From NCBI GenBank assembly GCA_037044905.1, contig JBAOKB010000074.1:372001-436000 (forward strand): 64,000 nt of DNA, given 5' to 3'. Made by a program: the position numbers and the translations under genes. A model generated the notes under the pieces. That model worked only from the letters and a program-made list of their open reading frames with translations. It was not told the DNA's origin and ran no database searches. This document shows, piece after piece, positions 1 through 11,391 of the stretch; position 1 is the stretch's first letter, and the number at the start of each line of letters is the position of its first letter. This stretch comes from Hortaea werneckii (Eukaryota > Ascomycota > Dothideomycetes > Mycosphaerellales > Teratosphaeriaceae).

Positions 1-73
1 GTCATCTCCACACATGTACCAAGATTTTTTTTTTTATCTGCCAAACGGATTTTCTTCTCGGGTCGGCATGCGA

Positions 74-960
74 TCAAGAACGCACTGTCCCAGACCATTG
101 CGAACAATCCACCTGCGTAGCTGTCCCAAGACCGAGACCTACGCCCGAGTTCTGGAAAAGTGCTGCAGAGGCACCAGACTACGAACTCTGTCAGCAGCTG
201 ATCGGAAGATGCATCTCTACACATCAATATACTCACATCAATGCAAGTATCAAAATTGACATTAGCACCGTACTGATTAGTGCCACTGAGGCCGTTCTGG
301 GAGCATAGCGGGTTACCCTGCCTCGGACATAGATTGTTGACCTTGACTACGATGCTATTGCCCGCGTTGTTAAGACGTCTGCCCGAGCTATCGGTTTGAA
401 TAGTAAGTCTCCAGCAGGTTCCGCAGGCTGGACCCTTGCCATCGCCCTAGATGTTCTACGATCAGCTGTAGATCTCGCTCGCTATGGTTGTCGTCTTGCT
501 GACGTACCGGCCCAGCCCCGTACAAGTTCTGCGACACGGCTGCTGAGAAACCTGGTTGGGTGTAGAAGAAGCAGGCTGCAGTGTTGGTGTTGCAATTCGG
601 GCTGCCGAAGGTGTCTCCCGCGCCGTACTGGGTGAAGGACGCCTTGTAGCTCACGCCGCCGCCTCCGCCGCCGCCATTCGAGCTGCCTTGGGTCGAGGTT
701 GGGCTGGCGGCGGTCGTCTGCTTTGTAGTGACACCTACTATAATGTAAGCTGACGAGGCTGTCTGCGCGACAATTGGACGCTCACCTTGGCCAGAGGGAA
801 GGCATTGGGAATAGTATTGGCTCTGAGCTTGACAAGTATATCCGCTCACACAGGTCTTAGAGCCGGTCCACCCTTGCCCGCCACATTGCGAGTAGGCGGC
901 ATTTTGAGCAAGCGAACCGACGGCAGAGAGAAGCGCGAGGAAGGTGTTCTTTGCCAACAT
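74..960 (-). CDS. CBM1-containing GH45/expansin-like endoglucanase
   Basis: Secreted plant-cell-wall enzyme, predicted 234 aa. Four exons (960-786, 734-508, 434-237, 178-74) join in frame. The start at 960 gives a clean signal peptide (MLAKNTFLALLSAVGSLAQN); the longer reading from 1005 spoils it. Next comes a CBM1 cellulose-binding domain (YSQCGGQGWTGSKTC, about residues 23-57), a Thr/Ser/Gly linker with a Gly run, then a GH45/expansin-type double-psi barrel: KASFTQYGAGD, CNTNTAACFFY, the hallmark CGTCWRLT, CPRQGNPLC and VDCSQWSG. The acceptor of intron 2 (435) was chosen because only it restores the CGTCW frame. GH45 enzymes hydrolyse beta-1,4-glucan, while subfamily C members shade into expansin-like proteins, so a catalytic or merely cell-wall-loosening role cannot be settled here. 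Identification of CBM1 and the barrel is firm; exact introns are inferred. Confidence 0.85.
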
Positions 961-2213
961 GACTTGAAAGCCGGCAGCAATACTTGCAAAAAGGTTCAGA
1001 TACAATCGAAAGCTTTCGAGGGCGGAGCAAATGAACCTGCTATCGCCGCTCTGTCGAGGAATAGCTTCTTAACCCAGTCGGATACATTGCGAAGGAGACG
1101 CACTGCATTATTATACAGATCATGTCCACGACTTCAGGCAATCAGATCCCGAACAACCACACTGCTAGATCAAAGAAACACTCGCCTAAAGAGTTTCAGT
1201 ATGCGTCAATGGCTGTCCAGACTCAAAGACATCCTTTGCGACCGTCGTCAACCTTGTCCCGGCAGGATTGGAACGTGACCACAAACGTGTGCGACAGCGT
1301 GACGCTGCACGTCAAAGCTACCAGTAGAGCAATATCACAGAGGAGGATCGCGGCTAAGCTCTCGCGAGACTCGCCAAGCTTGACGCCAAATGCGCATGGT
1401 CTCGGCCCAGCGCAGAAGTGGCTGCAGCATGATTGGGCATTTCGTCTCGAAGCGATCTACTCATCTAAATTTTCAATTGTCAGATGGGTCTTCCTGTTTA
1501 GCCAGCTCATGATCACGTTCAGCCGAGCACATATAGTGATATTGACAGCGTTCTCCGCTTGCATGTACCTGCCTAACCGGATTTCAGGGGAGCAGACCAA
1601 CTTGAAGCTATCTGGCGCCCGTTAAATTGCTTTGCTGCCGGTTTATAGCTATCACTATATGACCTGGAGGGTGGAGGCCTCTGATAGGGACGCAAGGCAA
1701 TTGCGATACATCCACGTAGCCGATCACGGCATTAGTGGGCACAAAGACAATTGACTTTCAGTCAAAGTCGATTTTCTTTGCGGGGCATTATCTTGTGCAA
1801 CCTGGCTGCTTCATCGCCCTCACACAGCATCTGGCTTCAAGTCTATCCATGGTTTGCAATCAAGGGCGGATTTTAGATCCAAAGAACTGGCCACTTGTGA
1901 AGCAGCTGTCAGTCTGGCTGGATGGGGCACGCCCAATCCAGGCACGTGCAGCTGACACTTGCTCAAAGTGGCTCAGACATGGCCACTGAGGCCAAAACTC
2001 CAAATTGGCTATTGGCAACACGGCCCTGGCTACCGATCTAATGTGCGCAATCATGACGCAGAGTCGTCTGTCAATAGATCGCTTCGGGAGCCGTCAATAG
2101 ACTCTGCTCAGGGGTGGCCCAGGATCATCAGTCCTCGAGCAGTTCACCTACATTTGCAAGGCATCCCTCGGAGCATTGGTTCAGCTGGTGTAGAGGTGTG
2201 CAGTGCCCCAAGC
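961..2213. other. Intergenic, no gene seen
   Basis: This 1.25 kb holds the promoter of the minus-strand CBM1-GH45 gene and the 3' flank of the Lcl3 gene. Open frames here (for example 1122-1625 plus) show no recognisable domain and no coding-like composition. Confidence 0.6.
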
Positions 2214-3191
2214 CTACTTTTCTTTCTCTCTTCCAATCTTATCCCGTTCGGCTGTTCGTGTCTTATACTCCCGTGGGCTCTCCGTGGTCTCCTTCTTACC
2301 CAACAGCTTTCCCAACATGCCAGGCTCCTGCCACATCCCAACTTTCTTTTGCTTCGCTCTTGCTTCGGCTGCTCTATACTGCTCTTCTTTGCCACCGAAC
2401 TCACTCCCAGTCTTCGCTTCGTACACCGTAGCCCAGCCTTTCTTCAGCATGTCGTATCCAACGTCTGACCTGAAGACAAGCCATCGCCTGAGGTGCACCG
2501 AAGCTACCATGCGGCCGTACTGATCCCGACTGTACGGGTACACGCGTACATAGCGATGCAATAAGGTTGACCTCAGCCATTCCAAAGCTTCATTCCCGTA
2601 CGGCTGCTCTGGATTGCCCCAATGTGCTCGTTCCGGGGCGTCCACGCCCGCTATCCTAACCGGGAGCGTCTTGCCTTTGAACTTCTTGATGTCCTGCACA
2701 CGCCTCCAGGGGAGCAGACCCCACCCCGCGAGCTTACCGCCAGGCGTATGGTACAAGTGGAAGTTGTCACCATCACCGACACGTGTCACGTACCCGTATA
2801 GACTGCGATGCCGGAAGAACCCGGGCTTGAGGTAGTCGACATTGGGGATACGACGGAGATAGGTCTTGTAAAGGCGGATAAGGGCCAGAGTGGCAGCGGT
2901 CGTCAGTACTGACGCAACGATCGTCTGCGGCGAAGTGTAGTGAGACCAGTCGGTACTGTTCAGATTGCTTTCCCATGAGCCTCTTGCATGCTTGCTGCTG
3001 AGGCCTAAGGGACCTTCGTTATGCAAGTCATTTGCTCCACCCTTCGTTTGCTCCGATCCATTCGAAGTGCCAGTATTCTGAGCTGCGCCTAACGCGAATG
3101 GGCTGGCTGAGTCAGATGAAGTCTGGCCAGACGGATCGGGCAGCTCATTGCCAGGCTTCGACCGCGCCCATAGCCAGTCTGACCATGGCAT
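2214..3191 (-). CDS. LCL3: Probable endonuclease Lcl3 (membrane-anchored TNase-like)
   Basis: Single-exon gene, 326 aa from the Met at 3191 (MPWSDWLW), a start that resembles other Lcl3 proteins; an in-frame Met at 3344 would add 51 residues of poor quality. After a disordered stretch there is one membrane segment (TIVASVLTTAATLALIRLY), then a staphylococcal-nuclease-like fold: VTRVGDGDNFHLYHTPG, LPVRIAGVDAPERAHWG, YGNEALEWL, DQYGRMVASV and AEARAKQKKVGMWQ. The Arg/Asp/Glu residues of the TNase active site are recognisable in GVDAPE and the following RDQYGR segment. In yeast the homologue is a mitochondrial/membrane protein found in screens for lifespan; its physiological substrate is unknown. 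It lies tail-to-head downstream of the Zn2Cys6 gene on the same strand, with no sign of functional linkage. Confidence 0.88.
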   Translation of the reverse strand: MPWSDWLWARSKPGNELPDPSGQTSSDSASPFALGAAQNTGTSNGSEQTKGGANDLHNEGPLGLSSKHARGSWESNLNSTDWSHYTSPQTIVASVLTTAATLALIRLYKTYLRRIPNVDYLKPGFFRHRSLYGYVTRVGDGDNFHLYHTPGGKLAGWGLLPWRRVQDIKKFKGKTLPVRIAGVDAPERAHWGNPEQPYGNEALEWLRSTLLHRYVRVYPYSRDQYGRMVASVHLRRWLVFRSDVGYDMLKKGWATVYEAKTGSEFGGKEEQYRAAEARAKQKKVGMWQEPGMLGKLLGKKETTESPREYKTRTAERDKIGREKEK

Positions 3192-3615
3192 CTTACCCGA
3201 CCCCAGCGCAAAGTTGGTGTGCACAACAGGCTTGATCATTACTGCTCGCTGACAGCCACAGCTATCCCCAGAGCGGAGAGCGTTAGCGCCGGAGAAACGT
3301 TGATCCCGGTGAATAGGGAGTATAGCGAGTCTACGCCCTCCCAAAGTTGTTAAACCGCATCAAATCATATTCGGACGCCGCATGCTAATGCTTCGTCTGT
3401 GATGTCTCAAAGATTGCCAACACCATTTGAACGCTACCACACGAGCAACACAAGGCGTAATTACCAGACAGCCTCGCGAGGCCATACTGGACGCCCTTGC
3501 AATGAAATGAGCATGACCCTCCGCGCAATCCGTTATTTAAGCACAAAACAGCGCTGCACGGGCGCTCTGAGAAGACACGTTCTATCATACAAATAGTCTA
3601 TCACGAGGACCTAGC
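3192..3615. other. Intergenic, Lcl3 promoter region
   Basis: 424 bp between the chosen Lcl3 start and the Zn2Cys6 stop. Part of it (3192-3344) is open in the Lcl3 frame. I see no other feature. Confidence 0.5.
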
Positions 3616-5571
3616 TCACATTGTCCCGTCCGGCGCGAACGAGTTGAACGCCGGCATGTCGGCCGTGAGGAAGTAATTCCAGTCGAAATCCGAATTGTTC
3701 AGGATCTGATCCATATTCCAGTCCTCACCGCTCGAATTCGTCATGGGCGTCTCATTGTTGGTTCCTGAGCCCATAGCCGGGACTGTACTGCAAGGGCCGC
3801 CGACCCCGTTGGAGGGCAGCTGCGCCATCTTCAGATTTTCCGGCTGAGGGTCTTCGGCTGCGTTGTCCTTTATGAGGCTTTGACTGAGTACACCAGAGTC
3901 TTCTTCCTTCCGCTTCTTTGAAAGCCGAACGAGAAAGCGCGCAGTTTTAAGTGCTTCCTTGAGTGCTACGGTGTTGAAGTGATGCACTACCTCCTCCAGG
4001 GCTCGCATAGCTATGTGTATGTTGGCCAACGATTCCCGGACATCCATAGCTAAAAAGATACAGATGACCTGGAAAGGCACATTGGCAACATGCCACCACG
4101 GTCTAGCCTTCGCTGCCATTTTCCGCGCAGCCTCTAGACCCTTCAGGCTGACGTTGATGATACGGGTAATTGTTTCACTGGACAGGATAGGGTTCGCGAG
4201 CCGGAGTCTCCGATACCCACAGAGCGTCAAATTCGCCTTTGATAGCTGGATGACATCATTCTTGACATCGTATGCCTCCAACTGCTTGAGAAAGTCTTCC
4301 CATTGCCCTACTTGGTTTGTACGTTCGGGATCCAAGCAGCAAGATAGGCTGTAAAGGTCAATGTACTCACGCGTAAAGTCGTCGTCATCGCCGAAAGCTG
4401 GGAGCTCGCTGGTGATACCTCGCAATGCCACTCGTGTGCGGCCGTATTCAAAGCTGACCCAGGTGTTTAGCATTCTTGCGACCCAGAATGTTCGTCGTCT
4501 TAATTCTGGAGCGTACATATGTTCGTTTGCTGGCGGGTGGAGGGTGGAACTACTCGACTCCTGATGTATGCCGACGGACTCTACCAGATGCATAGTGGTG
4601 GATGACGCGATCCAAACCGCATGCGGATGGTCCGTCATACGGAGATGTATCACTCGGAGGATCCAGGATTGAACGTCTAATAATGTAGGTGGCTGCATAG
4701 CGCTTGTGCTCTCCAACGCTTCCTTCTGCGCGTCAACGATCCGTGGTAAAACGGCATCGAAGGCGCCGTTCGCGAACATGGCGCCTACCGCCGTAATGCC
4801 AGCAATGATATGATCTGGCACCTTGCAGGCATCTGGTCGGGCCCATCGAAGGTTCATTTGCTCTTGCATCCAAGTCCTGTCAATAAAGCCGTACAGCGGA
4901 TGCACGTTCGTCCAGTACAATTTCGCTAAATGGTGCATTTGATCCTGGGCCAGAATATCCGTTATCGGAGGCGAATTGGGTACTGTGTATGTGCTGCTCC
5001 CCAAATTCCATCCAAAAGTAAACAATTTCGGCCCTGAGCTAGGATCCAGCCTCAGCCCTAACAATCTCGTGAACGCAATGCCAGAGTTCGCCTCCATGGA
5101 TCTCAACTTCGTCGCATCCTCCATTCCCGACCTATCCTCCCCGGTAGGTTCTGGTTTGGCGAACACGGTTCCGCCACTCTTCGAAGCCAAGCCGTCAGGT
5201 GGGCTGATCCTCCCCGCCACCACCCCATCGTGGATCGCCTCATTTTGCTCCACGATTTTTGAGCGCTTGCGAGGATGCTTCTCAAAGTAGCATTTATACT
5301 CGAATTGTGTACACATGTTACACGGATGATTTCCATCGCACCGGCGCTTCCGGAGGCGACAAGGTTCACAAGCTTGCTTAGCTCTTTGACGCTTCTGGCC
5401 TTGCGGTGGACTTCCAGATGCGCTTTCGGCATGCGAAGGCCCGGCCGACGTGTACTGCAAAGGCTCCATGGTTCTCTGGGTGGTCGGATCGAAGCCCATC
5501 AAAGAAGCTCCAGGGCGAGCATCCATTGCAGAGCGACCATGCAACCGTCGAATGTCAGGTCGCGCGAGCAA
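3616..5571 (-). CDS. Zn(II)2Cys6 transcription factor (RosA/NosA-like)
   Basis: Fungal-specific regulator, 651 aa, single exon as read. The binuclear zinc cluster is complete, with Cys at 68, 71, 78, 84, 87 and 94 (C-x2-C-x6-C-x5-C-x2-C-x6-C, core CEPCRLRKRRC). It is followed by a basic linker (KHPRKRSK) and a fungal_trans middle-homology region of about 400 residues (YWTNVHPLYGFIDRTW; TTMHLVESVGIHQE; ELRRRTFWVARMLNTW). The segment SMEANSGIAFTRLLGLRLDP is, from memory, characteristic of the RosA/NosA group that controls sexual development in Aspergillus; that assignment is an inference. The C-terminus is acidic and aromatic (DWNMDQILNN, DFDWNYFL), as in activation domains. The start at 5571 is the first Met of the open frame; an extra upstream exon cannot be excluded. 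Confidence 0.85.
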   Translation of the reverse strand: MLARPDIRRLHGRSAMDARPGASLMGFDPTTQRTMEPLQYTSAGPSHAESASGSPPQGQKRQRAKQACEPCRLRKRRCDGNHPCNMCTQFEYKCYFEKHPRKRSKIVEQNEAIHDGVVAGRISPPDGLASKSGGTVFAKPEPTGEDRSGMEDATKLRSMEANSGIAFTRLLGLRLDPSSGPKLFTFGWNLGSSTYTVPNSPPITDILAQDQMHHLAKLYWTNVHPLYGFIDRTWMQEQMNLRWARPDACKVPDHIIAGITAVGAMFANGAFDAVLPRIVDAQKEALESTSAMQPPTLLDVQSWILRVIHLRMTDHPHAVWIASSTTMHLVESVGIHQESSSSTLHPPANEHMYAPELRRRTFWVARMLNTWVSFEYGRTRVALRGITSELPAFGDDDDFTREYIDLYSLSCCLDPERTNQVGQWEDFLKQLEAYDVKNDVIQLSKANLTLCGYRRLRLANPILSSETITRIINVSLKGLEAARKMAAKARPWWHVANVPFQVICIFLAMDVRESLANIHIAMRALEEVVHHFNTVALKEALKTARFLVRLSKKRKEEDSGVLSQSLIKDNAAEDPQPENLKMAQLPSNGVGGPCSTVPAMGSGTNNETPMTNSSGEDWNMDQILNNSDFDWNYFLTADMPAFNSFAPDGTM

Positions 5572-6197
5572 GTGTGTGAAGCTTATTGTGTCGAATCGCA
5601 GCCCTACTTTCGAAACCAGACAGTGGAATCAGCACGACTTTCGCTCACCAGCTCGATGCTCCCGTAGCAATGTCAGAAAGCAACAACACGAAAAGACGAT
5701 GTTTCGAGGTTTTGCGCAAGACCAACCTCAAAAGATGACAAAGGTCCAGGATTGTCCGGAGTTGCGGCGCGAGGGCGCCCAGCCAATTGCGCTACGGCCC
5801 GGAGAGACCATGCTTCATCGGGGAGGAGCAGGCGCCACGTCGAACATGGGCGGATGTTTCGAAATCACGACATTGTCCGAGATTTCAGACCGACCTCAGA
5901 GCCGTGTAGCTGTTGCGACGTGGTTGCGACTTCCTGGGTATAGAGCTCCGCGAAGGTCAAACACGTAGGTATGTAAGAGCGCTTTTTGCTGTATGTTCGA
6001 AACCATTGTCACTAAATGAGGATAAACTTACGAAAAAGAACCCACTGAATCATCGCATCAATAGGACACCGTAAGGAGAGCCAGTGATTCAAGTACAAAA
6101 GAGAAGTAGTACACCCTAGACGCACGTCATATCTACTATATACACATACGCCCTCTGGCGTACCGCGGCCTTAGCCAACGCGTTCACTACTATCCTT
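5572..6197. other. Intergenic, no gene seen
   Basis: 626 bp holding the promoter of the minus-strand Zn2Cys6 gene and the 3' flank of ATP3. A fragment at about 5765-5800, read on minus, resembles a tRNA D-arm (GCGCAATTGGCTGGGCGC). The acceptor and T arms do not follow, so I do not call a tRNA. Confidence 0.5.
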
Positions 6198-7264
6198 TTA
6201 ACCCTCAGATGCGGCAGCACCAGTGATAATCTCGACCAGTTCGCCAGTAATGACAGCCTGTCTCGTGCGGTTGAACAGAATCTGGTACCTGTCAATCATG
6301 TCACCGGCGTTCTTGGAGGCGTTGTCCATGGCGTTACGGCGGGCGGACTGCTCGCAGGCGTGACCCTCAGCCAGCGCCCAGAAAAGGCTGTTGGCCAGAG
6401 AGTATTCCTGGAGGTTAGCGAGGACCTCCTGGTCGACCTCGAAAGAAGAGAAGTTGGCTAGAAGGCAGATGTCAGTAAGCGGGCGGTAAGGTTTTAGAGG
6501 CAACTTTTACTCACGGGATTGGGTGACGGCTTCTTCAGAGTAGGCAGGGATGACGGTGGGCTCGTAGGCCTGCGCGTTGACGAACTTGTTGTACATGATC
6601 TTCGTCTCGGCGTAGTCCTGAGAGAGCAGAGAAATCTGGTCGGCAATGGCCTGCGCGTCGGCGAAGGTGGGGATGTCCTTGCCAATGTTGGTGAAGGTGA
6701 GGGAGATCTGCTTGGCGTTGCCTCTGCTCAGCTGAGCCTTGCACTTCTCGCCCAGAATCACCAGGTCGTAGTCGGCCGGCTCCTCGTTCATCAGACGACG
6801 GACCGCGCGCGTGAGACCGGAGTGGATACCACCGCAGAGACCCTTGTCGGAGCTGCAGACAACCAACAGCTTCTTCTGGTTCTCACCCTCCATAGCCTTC
6901 GTCTCCGCCTCATCGTAGACAGTGTTCGAGGTCTGACCGTAGGTGCGGGACTCGTTCATGGCCCTCTGGGCGCGGGTGAGCTTGGTCGAGGCAACGATCT
7001 TCATCGTCTTGGTGATCTTCTCGATGTTGCGGATGGACTTCAAGCGGCCCTCGATCTCACGGAGGGTGGCATAGTTGGAGCTCTGCTGGACAACCGGTGC
7101 GGAGGCGACTGCTGGGCTGGTGCGGGAATGCTATGTTAGCTGACTGTCTTCACTGTCTGCGCCTGCCAGAAGAGAATCGGCGGAGGCGGCATTGCGCATC
7201 GTACGTACCGCAGCGTGACGGCCGCGCCAGCTCGGAAAGCGGGACGAGCAGCACGAGACAGCAT
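6198..7264 (-). CDS. ATP3: Mitochondrial F1F0 ATP synthase subunit gamma
   Basis: Central rotor shaft of mitochondrial ATP synthase, predicted 305 aa. Three exons (7264-7209, 7116-6515, 6457-6198) join in phase. The first encodes the start of a basic mitochondrial presequence (MLSRAARPAFRAGAAVTLR). The second begins with the conserved N-terminal helix (NYATLREIEGRLKSIRNIEK, ITKTMKIVASTKLTRAQRAM) and contains VCSSDKGLCGGIHSG. The third carries the C-terminal helix (SARRNAMDNASKNAGDMI, YQILFNRTRQAVITGELVEI), whose pairing with the N-terminal helix forms the shaft. Length and motifs are normal for the family. It is divergently transcribed from TOP1 across 474 bp. The AG acceptors at 7117 and 6458 were chosen on frame and homology. 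Confidence 0.95.
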
Positions 7265-7738
7265 GATGGCGGCTGCTCGAGGAGAGGAGATGGGTATGGC
7301 GAGGATGTGCGATGGGTCTCGTACTTTGGGGTGCTGTCTCCAAGCTCCGCTGAGGTTTGCTCCTGGGCTGGCCCGCACATGCCTCAGGCCACAACACAGA
7401 TCACGTGCACCGCTATTGAAGATGGGCCATTTCGATTGCGATTGTCTTTCCTTCCCTCCAACCCTGCCCACGTCCTTTGCGACATGCTTGTCTTCTACTA
7501 CTAATTTGCCTGGATTCGCCACCGTCCGCACTGCAGCTTCTGCAATATTCTGCCCCGATTATCCCGACTGCCCCTCAGGCTCTACGCGCGCTTGCGACCA
7601 ATCTCCAGCGCGTACCGCTGCTTCAGCAGTCCAGCTGGACGCGTCGAGTCCGCGAGGAGCCGCAGTCAACATTACACCCCATCTGCGCATTCCCTCCGAG
7701 AGCACGTGAGAGGCCCGTGGCCGTTCATTGGGACGACC
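7265..7738. promoter_or_regulatory. Divergent ATP3/TOP1 promoter
   Basis: A 474 bp stretch between two outward-facing ATGs. It must hold both 5' regions. No TATA box or known operator stands out. Confidence 0.5.
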
Positions 7739-10700
7739 ATGTCAGACTCAGAAGATGATAAGCCTTTGCAGGGTACGTAGAGCGCTCATTGCTTCCAGGC
7801 GCATGCTGAGTGGAGCGTCGGATTTGGCTATGTCAACCCCCTCACCTGAGTGGGACTTGGTCAAATTCTGCACTTCACTCAGCCGCAACCTCACTTCACA
7901 TCTAGACGTCCAATAGGCATTGTTTGCACGTGCGGCTTCCTATTGTCACATTAGTCCTATAAGACGTTGGTTCAACTCTTGATTGTCTTTCTTGTCACTT
8001 CCATCAACTTTCATCAACCTCTTCTTTCCACTGACACTCTCATCCAGCCGTCAAGTCCAACGAATCCATCTCGAAGGCCGAAGACGCTGCCATGGACAAG
8101 CAGAATCCAAGCAACCACGAGAACGGCGAGGCTGATCCCGGCATCACCATGGTCAATGGCCCGGTCGATGATATGCAGGTCGACCCTCAGCCGCCATTCA
8201 CAAATGGCACTGCCAGTAGTAAGAGGAAGGCTTCGATGCAGAACGGTAAGAACTACAAGGAGGACAGCGAGTCTGAAGACGATGTGCCTCTGCAAAAGAA
8301 GCGCAAAACGACGAAGCCCGCCCCGGATGATGACGAAGACGATGTCCCTCTTAAAAAGGCCTCCAAGCCTCCCGCTCAAAGGGCTGCGGATATTGGCGAA
8401 GACTCCGACGACGACGAGCCTCTCGGTCAAAAGCTTCAGCATGAGAAGGCTGGCATGCAGAAGAAGGCAAAGGAAGAAGCCGAAGCGATACGTAGGCCCA
8501 GCAGGTCAGCCGATGTAAGGCGCAAAGCAAAGAAGGTCGACAGCGATGATGAGGACGATGAACCGATTGCGAAGAAGAAGGCTCCGGCAAAGAAGCCTGT
8601 GAAGAAGGAGGCAGCGTCGAAGAGGGTCAAGAAGGAAGAATCGGATGAAGATGATGTCCCCATCAGCAAGAAGGCTCCGCCGAAGAAGGCAGCTTCCAAG
8701 GTGAAGAAGGAAGAGACGGCGAGCCCGGCACCGAAGAAGGGCAAAGGCAAGGCCAAATCAGAAGAGCCTAAACAGGAGGATGACGAGGCTGAGGATGACG
8801 AGGAGGACGAGTACAGATGGTGGGAGGCTCCCAACACCGGCGACGGCACTAAGAAATGGACCACTCTCGAGCATAACGGTGTTGTCTTCCCGCCCGAATA
8901 CGAGCCTCTGCCTAGTCACGTCAAGATGTTGTATGACGGCACCCCGGTCAACTTGCATCCCGAAGCCGAAGAGATTGCGCATGCTTTCGGTAGCATGCTC
9001 AATTCCACACACAATGTCGAGAACCCGACGTTCCAGAAGAACTTCTTCGCCGACTTCAAGGACATGCTGGATAAGACCGGACACGCCAAAGACAACAGCG
9101 GCAACAAGATCAAGATTACCAAGTTTGAGAAGTGCGATTTCAAACCCATTTTCAACTACATGGACGCAGAGCGCCAAGCGAAGAAGGCACTTCCTGCGGC
9201 TGAGAAGAAGAAGCTGAAGGCCGAAAAAGATGAGGCTGAGGCACCTTACATGTACTGCGTGTGGGATGGCCGCAAGCAGAAGGTCGGCAACTTTCGCGTT
9301 GAGCCTCCAGGTCTGTTCCGTGGTCGTGGTGAGCACCCCAAGACAGGCAAATGGAAGAAGCGCGTCAGGCCTGAGCAGATCACGATCAACATTGGCAAGG
9401 AGGCTATGGTGCCGAAACCGCCAGAGGGTCACAAATGGAAGGAAGTCAAGCACGACCAAGAAGGTACCTGGTTGGCCATGTGGCAAGAAAACATCAACGG
9501 TGCTTACAAGTACGTGATGCTGGCTGCCAACTCAGACATCAAAGGCCAAAGCGATTACAAGAAGTTCGAGAAGGCTCGTGAGTTAAAGAAGTACATCGCC
9601 ACGATTCGCAAGGACTACAACAAAGAACTCAAGTCCGAGGTCATGGCCGAACGCCAGCGTGCCACCGCTGTCTACCTTATCGATCAGTTCGCGCTGCGTG
9701 CCGGTAACGAAAAAGGCGAGGACGAGGCAGACACCGTTGGTTGCTGCTCGCTCAAGTTCGAGCACGTCACCTTGCGCCCACCGGACACTGTGGTCTTTGA
9801 TTTCTTGGGCAAGGACTCTATTCGTTTTCACGAAGAATTCAAGGTCGACTCTCAGGTATTCAAGAACTTGAAAATCTTCAAGCGGTCGCCGAAGAAGGAA
9901 GGCGATGAGATCTTTGATCGACTGACGACTTCTTCGCTCAACAAGCACTTGTCGAACTACATGAACGGGTTGACAGCCAAGGTGTTCCGTACGTACAATG
10001 CTTCGTGGGTGATGTCGAGCCTGCTCAAGGAGATGAAGAGTGAAGGTACCATTCCGGAGAAGGTAAGGAGATCGATCTCGACCAAAGCTTGCTATTTCCA
10101 TACTAATTGATTGATCCCACAGGTGAAAGATTACAACAACGCCAACCGTAAGGTCGCCATCCTCTGTAACCACAAACGTACTGTCGCCGGTGGTCACGCA
10201 GCTCAGATGGAGAAGATGGGAGACCGCATCAAAGCCCTGTACTATCAGGAGTACCGTATCAAGCAAATGATGCTGGATCTCGATCCGAAGCTGAAGAAGA
10301 AGAAGGGCGAGGCTTACTTTGCCCTGAAAGAAGGCATTGACGACGAATGGGTGAAGGCCCACCAGGACGCCCTGGTCGAGGAACAGCGCGAGAAAATCCG
10401 CAAGAAGTTCGAAAAGGAGAACGAGAAGCTCGTCGCAGAAGGGCAGAAGGAGATGAAGCCCAAGGAGCTCGACGAGAGGCTGAAGGCGGCTGATGAGCTG
10501 GCCGACAAGTTCAAGGACGAGCGGAAGCGAAAGAAGATCGAGGCTGAAGGCAAGAGTCCCTCGATTGAGAAGTTCGAGCAGCAGCTCGAGAAGCTCGATA
10601 CCAGGATCGCGACCATGAAGACGCAGAGCGAGGACCGCGAGCAGAACAAGGATGTCGCGTTGGGGACATCTAAGATCGTAAGTTTGGTTTCCCAAATCCC

Positions 10701-10923
10701 CGCACACGATCACTTCATCCCATACCCCACCTCCCGTACCCCCAAACAGGAACTGCATCTTTTTAGCTGACCTCATCGCGCCCTACAGAATTACATCGAT
10801 CCCCGCCTCACCGTCGTCTTCTCCAAGAAGTTCAACGTCCCCATCGAGCGCTTCTTCTCCAAGACCCTGCGCGAGAAGTTCGAATGGGCCATCAAGTCCG
10901 TGGATGAGAATTGGGAATTCTAG
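7739..10923 (+). CDS. TOP1: DNA topoisomerase I (type IB)
   Basis: Relaxes supercoils by transient nicking through a 3'-phosphotyrosine; nuclear. Four exons (7739-7772, 8048-10062, 10123-10677, 10789-10923) give 912 aa. The tiny first exon reads MSDSEDDKPLQ, and its 275 bp intron joins in phase to AVKSNESISKAED. The N-terminus (to about residue 260) is charged, with repeated acidic/Lys blocks (DEDDVPLKK, SDDDEPLGQK), as in nuclear topoisomerases. The core follows: WWEAPNT..KKWTTLEHNGVVFPPEYEPLP, WDGRKQKVGNFRVEPPGLFRGRGEHP, and the catalytic-domain segments ALRAGNEK and FDFLGKDSIRF. After a coiled-coil linker, the last exon supplies the active-site tyrosine in SKI-NYIDPRLTVVFSKKF, split by intron 3. 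Intron 2 has a TACTAAT branch site at 10101. All key elements are intact. Confidence 0.96.
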
Positions 10924-11346
10924 TTCCCACCTTTCTCTTCCCTTTTCACCCCTCTTTTTTCGAAAGACCACCTAGAGATCCTCACTTTGCCGATGATGAG
11001 GGAAAACGAGTGGAATGTAGGATAAGGTGTAGGAGCAGGTTGTCCTCATACCCAGACCTTTTTTTCCCCCTCTCCTTTGCCTTCAAACGACCTATTGATC
11101 TTGGCTCCCCCCCTTAGCCTTCCTGGGCGAATTGGAAAGGTGGCCGAAGGTCGAGGGGAAGATTAAGGACTATTAATCTACGGGGCAAAATTCATGTAGA
11201 TGTTTGATAGATGCTTTGAAATGTATTATCAGTCACTGAACTCTGATCTGTCCCTCCTACCCCCCCTTTTTTTTTAAAAAAAAAAAGAAAAAAAGAAATT
11301 CTTGGTGTGCAGTGTCTTCTTACTTCAATGGTTCCCAAATGACTCC

Positions 11347-11347
<1 letters not shown>

Positions 11348-11390
<43 letters not shown>
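11348..11390. repeat. Poly-C tract, 43 bp
   Basis: Uninterrupted run of 43 C on the plus strand (G on minus), preceded by CTCCT and followed by G and a T run. It lies in the shared 3' space of two convergent genes, so it would be transcribed only by read-through of either. True length is uncertain because homopolymers of this size are hard to sequence. Confidence 0.95.

Positions 11391-11391
<1 letters not shown>

Noticed and set aside
3192..3344. 51-codon N-terminal extension of Lcl3
   Set aside because: Internal Met gives the family-like N-terminus.
5750..5815. tRNA-like D-arm on minus
   Set aside because: Only the D-arm fits; no matching acceptor stem, anticodon arm or T-arm.
6519..7139. 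206-codon open frame on plus across ATP3
   Set aside because: Antisense shadow of ATP3 exon 2.
9583..10776. 397-codon open frame on minus inside TOP1
   Set aside because: Mirror of the Lys/Glu-rich TOP1 coding strand; Leu/Val-rich shadow without domain.
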